From Anticarsia gemmatalis (taxonomy: Eukaryota; Arthropoda; Insecta; Lepidoptera; Erebidae), in NCBI RefSeq assembly GCF_050436995.1, contig NC_134774.1, forward strand, positions 3,392,030 to 3,456,029: a stretch of 64,000 nucleotides of DNA, in the 5' to 3' direction. The notes under the pieces were generated by a model that was not told the DNA's origin, ran no database searches, and worked only from the letters and a program-made list of their open reading frames with translations. The position numbers and the translations under genes were made by a program. Below, one piece after another: positions 34,800-46,720 of the stretch (within the stretch, counting starts at the first letter, position 1; each line of letters opens with the position of its first letter).

Positions 34800-35271
34800 A
34801 TGCCATCAAAAACATTCTGTAAAAACCTCAAGTCTCGCCGTAAAAAGTTGTGAGATCTATATAATACCAAGTCGATTAATCTATTTAGTCTCTACTTAAA
34901 GGACCTTCTGTCTTAAGTTATTACGTATGTTATTATAATGCCAATTTTAAAAAAAATACCTTTAAAACAAATAGACCGACCTGGCCATCGCATGATTTGA
35001 TTATTAGTATGTATCACACTACACAGCACGACGAGAAGTTAATGCTCCTGAAATGTTAATGGCGAATTTGTGTTTTCTTGCGATGACCAAGTCGATCTAT
35101 TTGTTTTAAAGGTATTTTTTTTAAATTGGCATGATAATAACATACGTAATAACTTAAGACAGAAGGTCCTTTAAGTAGAGACTAAATAGATTAATCGACT
35201 TGGTATTATATAGATCTCACAACTTTTTACGGCGAGACTTGAGGTTTTTACAGAATGTTTTTGATGGCATC
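34800..35271. repeat. Large near-perfect inverted repeat (about 190-bp arms)
   Basis: Left arm 34800-34992 and right arm 35079-35271 are reverse complements with about five or six differences, around an 86-bp loop. The outer ends read ATGCCATCAAAAAC and GTTTTTGATGGCAT. No clear target duplication and no reading frame. Confidence 0.9.
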
Positions 35272-36120
35272 TCACTTCTTTTTGTAGAGCGAACATAAGT
35301 CCGATTTGTATGGAAAGACGTTTTTTTTTCATAATTCAACATATTTTCATATGGGAATGTTGTTCAGTTTCATGGGCTAAACACCCTTATCCACCCTATA
35401 CCCCCTCCCGTTATGCCTCATATAGTAGGTACCTATTTACACCTATTTATTTTATTTTCTACAGTAATAATCATTCATTAACTGCAAATGTAACCTTGTA
35501 ATCTTATACATTTATGTGGGATTACAAAGTTATTGTTGCAGTTGGTGTATTTAGAAAACTGGACTGAAATTACAAAATATTAAATTTTTCCTATGATTAA
35601 AACACTAAACCCTATTTTGTATTCTAAATTTTAAGCTTCTAAGTCTGCTAGAAGTACCTTAGACTTTTGATGATCGGTGAGTCAGTGAGTCAGTGAATCA
35701 GTGAGTGACAAAATTCAAAATTTTAACAAGTTGTCATTCTTAAACTACTGGTTCAAATTGACTGAAATTTTAAATATACCGTGTTTATACAATGACTGAT
35801 TAGTTGCTGAAAATCCAGGCTTCTTGTTTTATCCACAACGAAATTATAGGGGTGTCAAAAATAGCCCGAATTGCTTCGAGAAAAGGATGTTACGGCCGTG
35901 CCGCTTTTTTTTGCTCGACTTGCGGGGGCACTTCCGTGCCCCCAGATCTACGGGATCGAGTGTAGCTCTTATAGACTTTATTTCGTTGTTTGTCGTCCTG
36001 GCCGATCCAAATAATACTTAATGTAATTCAGAACATGGATGACCATCTTATACCTACATATCGAGTTCTTCTGTGTTTCGGAAGGCACGTTAAACTGTAG
36101 GTCCTGGCTTTCATTAAACT

Positions 36121-36370
36121 GTGCTTTTGGCGCAGTGGTTAAAGTGGTCACCTCGCCGCGATAACCGTAGCGCCGCGTGTGGTGGGTTCAAATCCCACCT
36201 GGAACTAATCTTTGTGTGATGAACACGAGTATTTGTTCTGAGCCTGGTTGTCAATTTATCTATATAAGTATGTATTTAGAAGTATATAAGTATGTTTATC
36301 AGTTATTTGGTTACCATAGTACAAGCTCTGCTTAGTTTGGAATCAAATGACTGTGTGCGTGTTTTTTCTA
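36121..36370 (+). repeat. Second tRNA-derived SINE family, full length
   Basis: TTTTGGCGCAGTGGTTAAAG box A, GGGTTCAAATCCCACC box B, and the tail AGTACAAGCTCTGCTTAGTT. Preceded by a 5S-SINE fragment (36034-36115). Confidence 0.8.
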
Positions 36371-36384
36371 GTATTATATTGTAC

Positions 36385-36568
36385 TAGAGGCCGCCCGCGA
36401 CTTCGTCCGAGTGGAAATCCTTTCCGTGTAATCCGGGATAAAAAGTAGCCTAAGTGTTATGCTGGGTCTTCAGTTACCTACATACTAAATTTCATCGTAA
36501 TCGAAAGCATGAAAGAGTAACAAACAGAAATACATACATACATTCCCACAAACGTTCGCAAATAAAAA
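36385..36568 (-). mobile_element. Helitron family B, reverse, decayed
   Basis: CTAGAGGCCGCCCGCGACTT end and a truncated 5' part. Confidence 0.65.
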
Positions 36569-36570
36569 TC

Positions 36571-36870
36571 ATCATCATCATCATCTCAGCCGGGAATCGT
36601 CCACTGCTGTATAAAGGCCTCCCCCATCGAGCGCCAATAGGACCGGTCCTGGACCGCTCTCATCCATCGGACTCCGGCAACCCTTACCAGGTCGTCGGTC
36701 CATCTTGTGGGGGGCCTGCCAACACTACGTTTCCCGGTTCGTGGTCGCCACTCCAGAACCTTTCTGCCCCAACGGCCGTCGGTTCTGCGAGCTATGTGCC
36801 CTGCCCACTGCCACTTGAGGTTCGCAACTCTTAGGGCTATATCGGTTACTTTGGTTCTCCTGCGGAATAA
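36571..36870 (-). mobile_element. LINE (RTE-like) 3' tail of ORF2
   Basis: On the minus strand the frame reads a WQWAGHIARR stretch, GRPPTRWTDDLVRVAGVRWM, and ends near QWTIPG. This is the usual C-terminus of insect non-LTR reverse-transcriptase proteins. It is 5'-truncated, followed by an ATC repeat. The forward 126-codon frame here is its shadow. Confidence 0.8.
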
Positions 36871-37299
36871 AAATACTTAAATATAATTAAGAAAAGATCT
36901 AAAGCTCTGTCCGGGAAGCGAACCCAGAACTTTAAGATCAGCAGTCGGATTCCCTACCGACTGCGCCATTGTTTTATAGTCATATGTTAAAAGTATCTAC
37001 GTGACTTTTATCATGCTTGTCCTAATTCTTATAATATAGAGGTCATTGATTTTAAACGATTTGATACAAAGAATTGTCAATTACTAGTTCAAACGGTACT
37101 TGCTTTTGAAGGAAAATTGATGAAAAACTACGATGGCGCAATCATTAAAAGGATATTACACAAAAGATTATTTGAAAATAAATAAATATCATTGGACAAC
37201 TCGCACACGGTCATTTGATTCCAAACTAAACAGAGCTTGTACTATAGTAACATATTATAGTATTATTTATACTATAGTAATATAATACTTATATGTATA

Positions 37300-37497
37300 T
37301 TAGGTCGGGGAAAGTCTGCTCGCATTATAGTATGTATGAACTTGTAATAACATCTCTTTGGCTTCAAGAATCACAAATAAGTACACGGTTCATTAGGTTT
37401 CTTAGTGAGCTCGTGAGGTACTCAAATATCGAGCTTTTTTGTGTAGAGAAAAGATTTTATTACAAGTTCATACATACTATAATGCGAAAAGACTTTT
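37300..37497. mobile_element. Mariner MITE
   Basis: TTAGGTCGGGGAAAGTCT start; the right end is truncated at AAAAGACTTTT. A fragment of the second tRNA SINE precedes it (37190-37255). Confidence 0.75.
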
Positions 37498-37675
37498 AAA
37501 TACATACTTTTAGGTATATAGTCACATCCAGACTTAGAATAAATATTAGCTCATCACATAAAAGTATTTACAAATAAATATGTAATGACTAATGGTATAT
37601 TAATTTTCCTCCTCAATTCCCTTTCAAAACAAAGAATCCTACTAATATAATCTTCTAGTAGCTGCCTGCGAGTAA

Positions 37676-38041
37676 CCCCCGGTTTCTGAGGAACATTTAG
37701 CGGTAGTTTATGTATTCAATAGCGTTTAAACTCATATCTATACTAATATTATAAAGCTGAAGAGTTATTCGTTTGTTTGTTTGAACGCGCTAATCTCAGG
37801 AACTGATTTGAAAAATTCTTTTAGTGCTAGATAGCCCATTTATCGAGGAAGGCTATAGGCTATATATCATCACGCAACAACCAATAGGAGCAGAGTACCA
37901 GTAAAAAATGTTACAAAAACGGGGAAAATTTTGACCCATTCTCTCTTATGTGACGCAAGCAAAGTTGCGCGGGTCAGTTAGTAAATAAAATGGCTTGAAT
38001 AGATAAACTATCGCTAAATGTACCTCAGGAACCGGGGGTTA
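37676..38041. mobile_element. PIF-like MITE with a Helitron inserted in its loop
   Basis: MITE halves 37676-37736 and 37982-38041 flank a family A Helitron (37737-37981) that starts TCTATACTAATATT. Its 3' end has TTAG in place of CTAG. Confidence 0.85.
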
Positions 38042-38115
38042 GTTCACTAATTTTCCTCTCTCTCTAAAATGCTTACTTCTGTTTCACTTCTGTAAGTCAT
38101 AGACTATTATTTACT

Positions 38116-38310
38116 TCCTCCGTGGCGCCGTGGTTAAGGTCGCCACGCCGTTACCATTGCGTCGGGAAGTTCGACTCCCACACGGAACTGTAATTTGTGC
38201 GATCCACAAATAATTGTTTCGCGTCTGGTTGTACTTTGTGTCCATTGTTTGTATGTTTGTAAAAGTCCCCGCGACACAAGAGCAATTCTTAGAGCAGGAG
38301 TTGTCTTTTG
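38116..38310 (+). repeat. tRNA-derived SINE upstream of spook
   Basis: Full copy, about 600 bases before the spook promoter. After it (38311-38395) comes the CTCTGCCTACAGCTATGGG repeat block; 38400-38815 is unique AT-rich sequence. Confidence 0.8.
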
Positions 38311-38818
38311 TATAAAAAAGAGTTTGTAAGAATCGTACCAAGTGGTGTTCTTTGGTCTCTGCCTACAGCTATGGGAAAAAGCGTGATATTACATTTGAAT
38401 GTATGAACATAAGACTACTGAAGTTTCAGACTCAGAAATGACGAAGCTTAGATACAAAGCTAATTTTATTAAAAAAATACTGTTTAGATTTGTTTTAAGA
38501 GAAATATTCGTCTGGAAGACCTAATTTTCTCGTATCTTATTGATAAAATTGTTACCAAAAACTGTATTTTATCAACATAAAAGCTACTTCTTTATAATCA
38601 CCTTAAAAATATTATTTAAAAAAGACAGAAAGCTCTAGAAAACATTAACTTAAAAGTCTATAAAAACTTAACTAAACTAATTTTAAAGTAATTTCACTTT
38701 AATTAAACACCTATAAAACAAAATCAAAGCTTCATCACAAAAAAGTAACTGAACAGCAAAAATATTGTTTATTCGTCGGCCATATTGTGAATTCAAATAC
38801 CGAATGCAAATTCCCGCG

Positions 38819-38853
38819 TATATATACTGCCGTCTCTCGTTCAGAAACTCAGT
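38819..38853 (+). promoter_or_regulatory. spo: spook core promoter: TATA box and initiator
   Basis: TATATATA lies at 38819-38826 and the arthropod initiator TCAGT at 38849-38853. About 30 bases separate the TATA box from the A at 38851, the standard distance. Transcription from 38851 gives a 68-base 5' UTR before the ATG at 38919. The sequence shows the motifs; use as a start site is inferred. Confidence 0.7.
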
Positions 38854-38918
38854 GCCTGCGGAATATTCGTTCCCGCCAGACTTAGTCACTCAAATAAAAT
38901 CTTTTTTTAAAAGAAAAA

Positions 38919-41900
38919 ATGATGGGTGCACTAATCCTATTGGCCGTCTTTTTAATAGCGGTTTATAAACTATATTTTAATAATACCGTTACTTTGAAAA
39001 AATCGACTAAATTTGGCGATGGAAAGACGGTCAGTTTAAAGCAAGCTCCAGGGCCGACTCCACTCCCTATAATAGGTAGTTTACACCTACTAGGAAAGTG
39101 TGAGTCTCCTTTCCAATCCTTCACCGAGATTGCAAAGGAATATGGCGATATATTTAGCATCCAACTGGGAGCAACTAAATGCTTGGTCGTGAACAATTTA
39201 GAACTTATTCGCGAGGTACTAAATCAAAATGGTAAATTTTTCGGAGGACGACCTGACTTTTTGAGGTTTCATCAACTATTTGCCGGCGACAGGAATAATT
39301 GTGAGTATTTTTTATTTATTTACCTTTTTTTAACCTATTACTGTCCCACTGCAGGGCAAGGGTCTCCTCTCGGAATGTGGGAGCGGTTAGGGGTCAACTT
39401 AAACCACTCGGTCATCACTGCTTTTTATTTATTTACTTTTATTAAAAGCAGATTTATTCATTTATAAATATCGTTTAAAGATATTCTCTATAGATAATCG
39501 GGGCTTATTCAGGGCTTAACCGTCTTATCCCGAGAGACCCTTGCCTAGCAGTGGGGCAATTTGACGACGATCCATTTAGTTGAAATACTTTGACACTAGT
39601 TTAACTGTATCTTTCATAAGCTTTCATTTATTTTTTAAAGCGATATTTTTTTGAGCACTGTTATCTCATAAATACTTAAAAAGGAAAAATCTACTAGATT
39701 TATTCTGACATTTTTTTTCAAAAGCTTCTATAAATATTATTAATTTGTAAGCGTCCGTAGCGTAGCGGTTAAAACGGTCACCATGTCACTGCAATAGCGC
39801 TATCTGATCGTGGGTTCGGTTCCCACAAATATTTGTATGATGTCTTATTGTTTCGGGTCTGGTTGTACTTTGTGTCCGTTGTTTGTATGTTAATAAAATG
39901 ATTTAAAGTTTGGCAACCACTTATCACTATAAAAATAAATACTAGTTTTCGCCGCGGTATCGCCTAGGTTTTTAAAAAGTATACAGGAAACCAAACCTTA
40001 ATAAATTATACCCTAAAACCTTCCTAAAACTCTATCTATTGGTAAAAACCACACGAAAATCGGTTCAGTAGTTTCTGAGTTTAACTTAAACAGACGGATT
40101 GACAGACTTAAAATACCTCATTTTATATCATTTAGTATAATAATAACTATGAATGCCTATAAAATTAAATTTTAGCAAAATAAGCGTATTTCTAAATTCG
40201 CTTAATTCATAATTTTACTACTGTTTATAAATGTAATTTGATATTACGAAATTTTGATGTTATTGAATTATCTGGAAGGCCTAATTACTTTCTTGCAATT
40301 AAACTGCCTCCGTGGCGCAGTGGTTAAGGTCGCCATGTCGCCACGCATTGCGTCGGGAGGTCGTGGGTTCGATTCCCACAACAATTATTTGTGCGATCCA
40401 CAAATAATTGTTTCGTGTCTGGTTGTACTTTGTGTCCGTTGTTTGTATGTTTGTAAAAGTCCACACAAGAGCAATTCTTAGTGCGGGAGTTGTCTTTTTC
40501 AAAAAATATAAGAAAGAAATGCGTTTTATAAAAGGTGAGACAATTCTGTTGTTAATGTTTATATATGAGTTTAAATATGCTTATAAATATATTAACTACC
40601 GCTAAATGTACCTCAGAAACCGGGGATAAGACGTGCAATAGTAATAAATAAGAACTTTTTACACAATCTGACAGTTATGAATGAATGAATGGATTCCTTT
40701 GCCTGTATCTTAAAAAAATCTGCACTTGTCTATTGCTAGGCGGGAGCAGGAAACGATTATAAGATTCTATTATCATTGATTAAGTTAATAATGGATGAAG
40801 TTTTTATGTCCTAGCTTCTATTTCAGAAGGAAATGAGTTTTTCTAAGCATTTTCTCGAGACGCTCATAGCCAGCTGCGCTTACCGGTCGGTAAACAATCT
40901 GTGGGTTAAGCAATCTTGGCGCGGTCATTCCATAGATGGGTGACCACATAGTGGTACTTGAAATGAGCGTCTCCGTGCTTCGGATGGCACGTGTATCGGT
41001 CTCGGTTGTTAAATTATAAAAAAGTCTTTTCGCATTATAGTATGTATGAACTTGTAATAAAATCTCTTTGGTTTCAAGAATCACAAATGAGTACACGGTT
41101 CATTAGGTTTCTTTCAGTGAGCTCGTGAGGTGCCCAAATATCGAGCTTTTTTGTGTAGAGATAAGATTTTATTACAAGTTCATACATACTATAATGCGAA
41201 AAGACTTTTTCCCCGACATAATACATATAAACACTTTTTATGAGTTAGACCACACGTATACTACGCACTGAAATATTAGACCTAGAAATAAGACCTAAGT
41301 CTTATTTAACAGATAGTCTACTAATATAATAAACTAGCAGCAACCCGCGTCTTCGTCCGCGTGGACTTTCTTCAAAACATTTAATATCCCACTGCTGGGC
41401 AAGGATCTCTTACCGTAATGAGAGAGGGGTTAGGCCTTGAGTCCATCACGCTGACCAAGTGCGGGTTCGGAACTTTGCATACCTTCAAAAAAATGCGTTA
41501 AATAACTTTTAAGTATGTAAGGTTTCATCACGATGTTTTCCTTCACCGTTATAACAAGTGATCATTATTTCTAATAGCTGACCCGCGCAACTTCGCTTGC
41601 GTCACATAAGAGAGAATAGGCAAAAAATTCCCCGTTTTTGTAACATTTTTTACTGGTACTCGGCTCCTATTGGTCGTAGCATGATGATATATAGCCTATA
41701 GCCTTCCTCGATAAATGGGCTATCTAACACTGAAAGAATTTTTCAAATCAAACAAACAAACTCTTCAGCTTTATAATATTAGTATAGATACACATGTTCT
41801 TTTTATATGAAGACTGTTCCTCTATTATCTATGCCTTATGCTATTTGTCCTTGAAACCATAGAGTATTGTTACTAAACACTTTTATTAGTTCGCGTCGTA

Positions 41901-44572
41901 TTTCTAGTCATATGATGAGAGATACTGAATACAGGCATGTTTTAAATAATATCCTACTAATATTATAAATACGAAAGTTTGTGAGACTGTATAGATGTTT
42001 GTTATTCTTTCACGCAAATACTACTGAACCGATAACGATGAAATTTGGTATGTAGGTAGCTGAAGACCCAGAATAGCAGATAGACTTTTATCTTTAAGCT
42101 CCCGAGGGATCGGAATTTACAGGGGAAGGGTTACCACGCTGACGAAGTCGCGGGCGGCCTCTAGTTAAATACATAAAAAGAAATAACATAAAAAAGCAAG
42201 CGAAATCGCAGTAAAACGTAGTATTAAAAAAAAGTGCGTAATTAATAAAATGACGTGTTCAAATAGGCATAGATAATAAACGTCTGTGCCTAAAAAATTT
42301 AACACTACACTCAATTGTTTATGCTACTACTTCCTGCTTGCAAAGTGTATGAAATATGAAACCTTCTTACATGACATAGTTAGAGAATAAATGCTTATTA
42401 TTGAAATATTTTGTTTTTGAATAATAATTTCAATTTAATTTGGGAATTTGATGATTTTTCGCGTTTTAGCATCACGTGTAAAATTCCCGCGTGGTTTTGT
42501 GCGCAATTTATAATTTTGAGATTGTTCTCATGTAATGAAAACATGTCGGTAAATAAAATAAAGTTTAATCCATTAATGTCCCACTGCTGGGCAAGGGTCT
42601 CCTCCCGTAATGAGGTAGGGGTTAGACCTTGAGTCCACCATGCTGGCCAAGTGCGGGTTGGGGACTTTGAATACTTTTAAGAACTGTATTATTAAAAAAC
42701 TCTCAGATGTCTGTTAGTGAAATGAATACTTTTAAATGTCATTAAACAACTTTCAGATGATCATTTGATTCCAAACTAAGCAGATATTGCACTTAACCAA
42801 ATAACATACTTGTAAATACATACTTATATAGGTAGATACTTTTACAACCGGGCATAGAACAGATAGATACTCGTTCTCATCACATAAATATTTGTAGCGG
42901 GTAGCCATCACACGTGGCGCTACGGTTATTGTTAGGCGGTGGCCATGTTAACCACTGTGCCAACCGTGAAATACATTATAATAATATTTTAACGTTTAAT
43001 TTTATCTAAATTAGTTTAGACATTAAGCCACGAAAACTAGTAGTCAACCCGAGAGTTTATTGTATTAGAAGGAATTACGAAAAGTTATTATCATGACTTC
43101 TAACAAAAATGAAAGAAATTAACTTGTGTAAAGTTATTTATATTAGAAAGAATCTTTGGTTTTAATAGCTTAGATTTTAGTAGTTTTAGTCTAGGTACAT
43201 AGTACTTCTTCATATTTATTTCATAATACAGTAAAGTAGATTAACAATTTTACTTTCAAAATTGTACTTATTAATTATTTATATCAATCCAACTACATCT
43301 ACTCACCACTAGATGGCGTTACTAACACCATTCTCTATTGTTACAGCACTAGCGCTCTGCGACTGGTCAAACCTTCAGCTGAGAAGACGGAACCTTGCCC
43401 GGAGACACTGCGGCCCCAAACAACACACGGACAACTTCGCACGCATCGGAGACGTCGCCACCTTCGAATCAGTCGAACTTATGCAGACTTTGAAACAAAT
43501 TACAAGGAATTCTACCGCTGCGGTCAATTTAAAGCCTATTTTAATGACTACAGCTATGAACATGTTCAGCCATTACATGTGCAATGTACGCTTCGATGAC
43601 AACGACGCAGATTTCAGAAGAATCGTCGACCATTTCGACGAAATTTTCTGGGAAATCAATCAAGGATACGCCGTCGATTTCTTGCCGTGGCTCTCTCCGT
43701 TCTACAAGAAACATTTGGAAAAACTCTCGAGCTGGTCGCAGGATATCCGTTCTTTTATACTGTCAAGAATTGTTGAACAACGAGAACAGAATCTTGAGAC
43801 GGACGGCCCTGAGAAGGATTTTCTCGATGGTTTATTAAGAGTGTTACATGAAGACCCGACTGTTGATAGAAATACTATAATTTTCATGCTTGAAGACTTT
43901 TTAGGAGGTCATTCTTCGGTAGGAAACCTTGTCATGTTGTGCCTCACAGCTGTGGCTCGAGACCCTGAAGTTGGACGCAAAATTCGAGCTGAATTAGACT
44001 CGGTAACTAAAGGAAAACGGCCTGTGAACTTGCTCGATAGACCGAGCCTGCCGTACACTGAAGCCACAGTCTTAGAGTGTCTAAGATACGCATCTTCCCC
44101 AATCGTACCACACGTAGCGACAGAAAACGCTTCCGTCTCAGGTTTTGGTGTCGAAAAAGGGACTGTAGTCTTCATAAACAATTATGAATTAAACATGTCT
44201 GAATACTACTGGCAAGAGCCTGAAAAATTCGACCCAACAAGGTTTTTGGAGAAATCAAAAATGCGTGTCAGGAGGAATTCTTTCAGTGATTCAGGGATGG
44301 AGTCTGATGGGGAACGGCCAACGAAAACTGAGGTAGAGAAAGAAGTTTGGTCGGTGAAGAGAAATATTCCACACTTTTTGCCTTTTAGTATTGGTAAGAG
44401 GACGTGCATCGGTCAAACTTTAGTTACTACTATGAGTTTTGTAATGTTCGCGAGTATAATGCAAGAGTTTGATATCGGCGCAGAAAACGCGGAGGATTTG
44501 AGACAGAAGCCGGCGTGTGTGGCTCTGCCTAAAGACACGTATAGCTTGTATTTGGTGCCCAGGAAACATTAA
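38919..44572 (+). CDS. spo: Cytochrome P450 CYP307A-type, Spook (complete, 2 exons, 535 aa)
   Basis: Spook/Spookier P450s act in the 'black box' of ecdysteroid synthesis, after 7-dehydrocholesterol, at the ER membrane. Exon 1 is 38919-39300 and exon 2 is 43347-44572. The donor ATT|GTGAGT and the acceptor TTACAG|CA join as DRNN-S-LALCDWS, in frame, giving 1608 nt. Residues 2-20 form the membrane anchor, followed by the proline hinge PGPTPLP at 44-50. The I-helix reads DFLGGHSSVGN with G314-G315-H316 and lacks the usual AGxxT threonine, a mark of CYP307A. The K-helix ExxR is E371-C-L-R374. The heme motif FSIGKRTCIG places the ligand at Cys481. A serine- and charge-rich loop precedes the heme region. 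Two Met codons start the frame (38919 and 38922). The 4.0-kb intron holds about a dozen repeats. The CYP307A1 versus A2 subtype is not settled by eye. Confidence 0.93.
39301..43346 (+). other. spo: spook intron 1, repeat-filled
   Basis: This 4046-bp intron runs from GTGAGT to TTACAG. It holds, in order: a fragment of the CCCACTGC SINE (39331-39420), two tRNA-type SINEs (39751-39893 and 40305-40500), the end of a PIF-like MITE (40594-40630), a 5S-derived SINE (40858-41014), a mariner MITE (41017-41222), another CCCACTGC SINE cut by a Helitron (41383-41789), a second Helitron family (41952-42164), a CCCACTGC SINE (42566-42720) and a further tRNA SINE (42760-42972). An AGATGGCGT motif sits at 43311-43319, just before the acceptor. 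I see no coding exon inside. Confidence 0.8.
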
Positions 44573-46079
44573 TGTAAGATTCTACTGTTATGTGTTCCGG
44601 TTATATACATTTTGTGTACTTTAAAACAGTTTTTTGCAAAGTCTTGTAGTTGAAAATTTAAGTTGATGTTTTTTTTATTTTGGTTGATACGAAAGTAGAG
44701 AAGTTTTTGGAAATTATTTGTCTCTGATATAGATTTTTCTTGTAGTGACAAGGATTTTGGTTTAAATGTAAATTAAACTGTTCTCGTGAAAAATTCGTTT
44801 CATATAATTTGGAAGTATCTTTTTTTAGTTGCAGAGTTTAGAGTCATTTAGTAAAAAAGTTTTATTTGATAAAAAAAATATTTTTAAGTAAATATAAATT
44901 TCTAAATTAGAGAAAAAGACTGTGACTTGACAGACTGACGGACATAATTAACAAAAACATAATTAGATATTTTTTAACAAACCACTTTCTTTAAATTAAC
45001 AAATTAAAATCAACGCGTTTTGACTCAAAAGTTTTAAATAGAAGTAGAGACTGCTAAAATAGTAATTTCAATGTTTTGTCTAAAGATTTTTTGGTTGCTA
45101 AATTAAATAAATTATTAAAAAATACACCAGAACACATAACAGCAGGAAACAACGCTCAAAGTAATTTATTTCTCGAAGTTAATACAATTTTTGTAACTTA
45201 TTATTTTTTGTATTTTTGAATGATTATCGAAATTCATGCATTTATTCACCGGCACGAAGCGTCTGTATGTAACGACTGTATTTTGAACTAAGGATTATCG
45301 CTTTCTGTTCAGTAGTAGTAGTTTTCGCAGTAAACTTTAACTTATGAAAATATTTTAGTCGTAGAATAGAAAAGTAGTGGAAATTGAGCATTTAAAAGTT
45401 CCTGAAACTTAAAATCTCGTCAAAATTGGCTGTTATATAAGTAGAAACCGTTTTTTTTTGTTATATTTCACGATTGGACTTTAAAATTGTTTATAGCGCC
45501 ATCTAGTAGTGAGTAGTTAGAACTAGTTTTGATGAGTTCAAAATTATTATTTCATATTTTTTTATTCTGATGTGTGTGTGAGATGAATTTCAAATAGAAC
45601 TGGTTAGTAGTTAATAAGTAGACGTAATAGGGGAATACTGTAAAAAACTCTTATTAATTTGGTAGAAAAAAGTATTTAAATATTAAAATTAGAATTCAAC
45701 AATGTTATTTTTAAACTATGGCGGATTTCCAAAGAGAAAAATATTTTAGTTTTTTGTATTTTTTTTATCTAAATTGTTTTAAACTGACTTCATTTTGAAT
45801 AGAAATTTAATAGAATTTAATCTCAAAAAAACATTGTAATCTTTAAATATTAGTATCAGATTTTTGGAAATATTTGTTTTAAGAAAGTGAAAAGTTGGGA
45901 GAAAGGAATATTTTTTGTGAAATATTATGACAACTGCAATAAAAATGGCTGACTATATATCGATGTAGATTTAGTTGAAAACTTGTGATTCGTAGATAAA
46001 TAGATGTTGAAATTATAGATTACATTTGCATATGAAATTTTTGTTTTATTATTTATATTAAAAATCCCTTTTATCATCA
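44573..46079 (+). other. spook 3' flank, unique AT-rich
   Basis: No repeats recognised. Contains the AATAAA at 45106 and GCGCCATCTAGTAG at 45496. Frames are short and unconvincing. Confidence 0.5.
45106..45111 (+). terminator. spo: Candidate spook polyadenylation signal
   Basis: AATAAA lies 534 bases after the spook stop codon, in unique AT-rich sequence. It is the first good copy I see in the sense direction. The true 3' end needs transcript data. Confidence 0.4.
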
Positions 46080-46720
46080 CTAGAGGCCGCCGGCGACTTC
46101 GCCCGCGTGGAAACCCTTCCTGTGTAAATCCCGATCCCTCTGGTACTCCGGGATAAAGTCTTCTGCTACCTATATACCAAATTTCACCGTAATCAATTCA
46201 GTAGTATTTGCGTGAAAGAGTAACAAACATTCACATATACATACATACCTACTCATACTAACAAACTTTCGCATTTATAATATTAGCAGGATGTTAAGTA
46301 CGAACATACATAATATCACGCTTTTTTCTCATAGGGGTAGGCAGAGACCAAAGAACAACACAACAATGATAAATAAATAACTTTTCTAAATGGCTACAAA
46401 TAATTGATACATTAATTGAGGGCAACCCGCACTTGGCAGCATGGTAGACTCAAGGCCTAACCCCTCTCCTTCGTTTAGAAGGAGACCCTTGCAAAATAAA
46501 TAAGTAACCCATTACTGTCCCACTGCAGGAGTGGGACAGTAATGGGTTATTTATTTATTTTATTTATGAGAAAAAAAAGCTTTTCTAAAGTAATTATAAT
46601 ATTTTATTTTAGTCAATTGGTTTCGTAAAACAAAAGCACTTGTTATAACCATGAAAGAAAACAACGTGATGAAACCTTGCATGTCTGAGAGTTGTTCACA
46701 GTTCTTGAAGGAATATAGTC
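46080..46720. repeat. Helitron B, dispersed repeat and CCCACTGC SINEs
   Basis: Reverse Helitron B (46080-46291), a GGGGTAGGCAGAGACCAAAG block (46310-46360), and SINE fragments meeting head to head around the palindrome at 46494-46560. Confidence 0.75.

Noticed and set aside
36454..36834. 126-codon plus-strand frame, as a gene
   Set aside because: It is the antisense of a LINE ORF2 C-terminus plus part of a Helitron.
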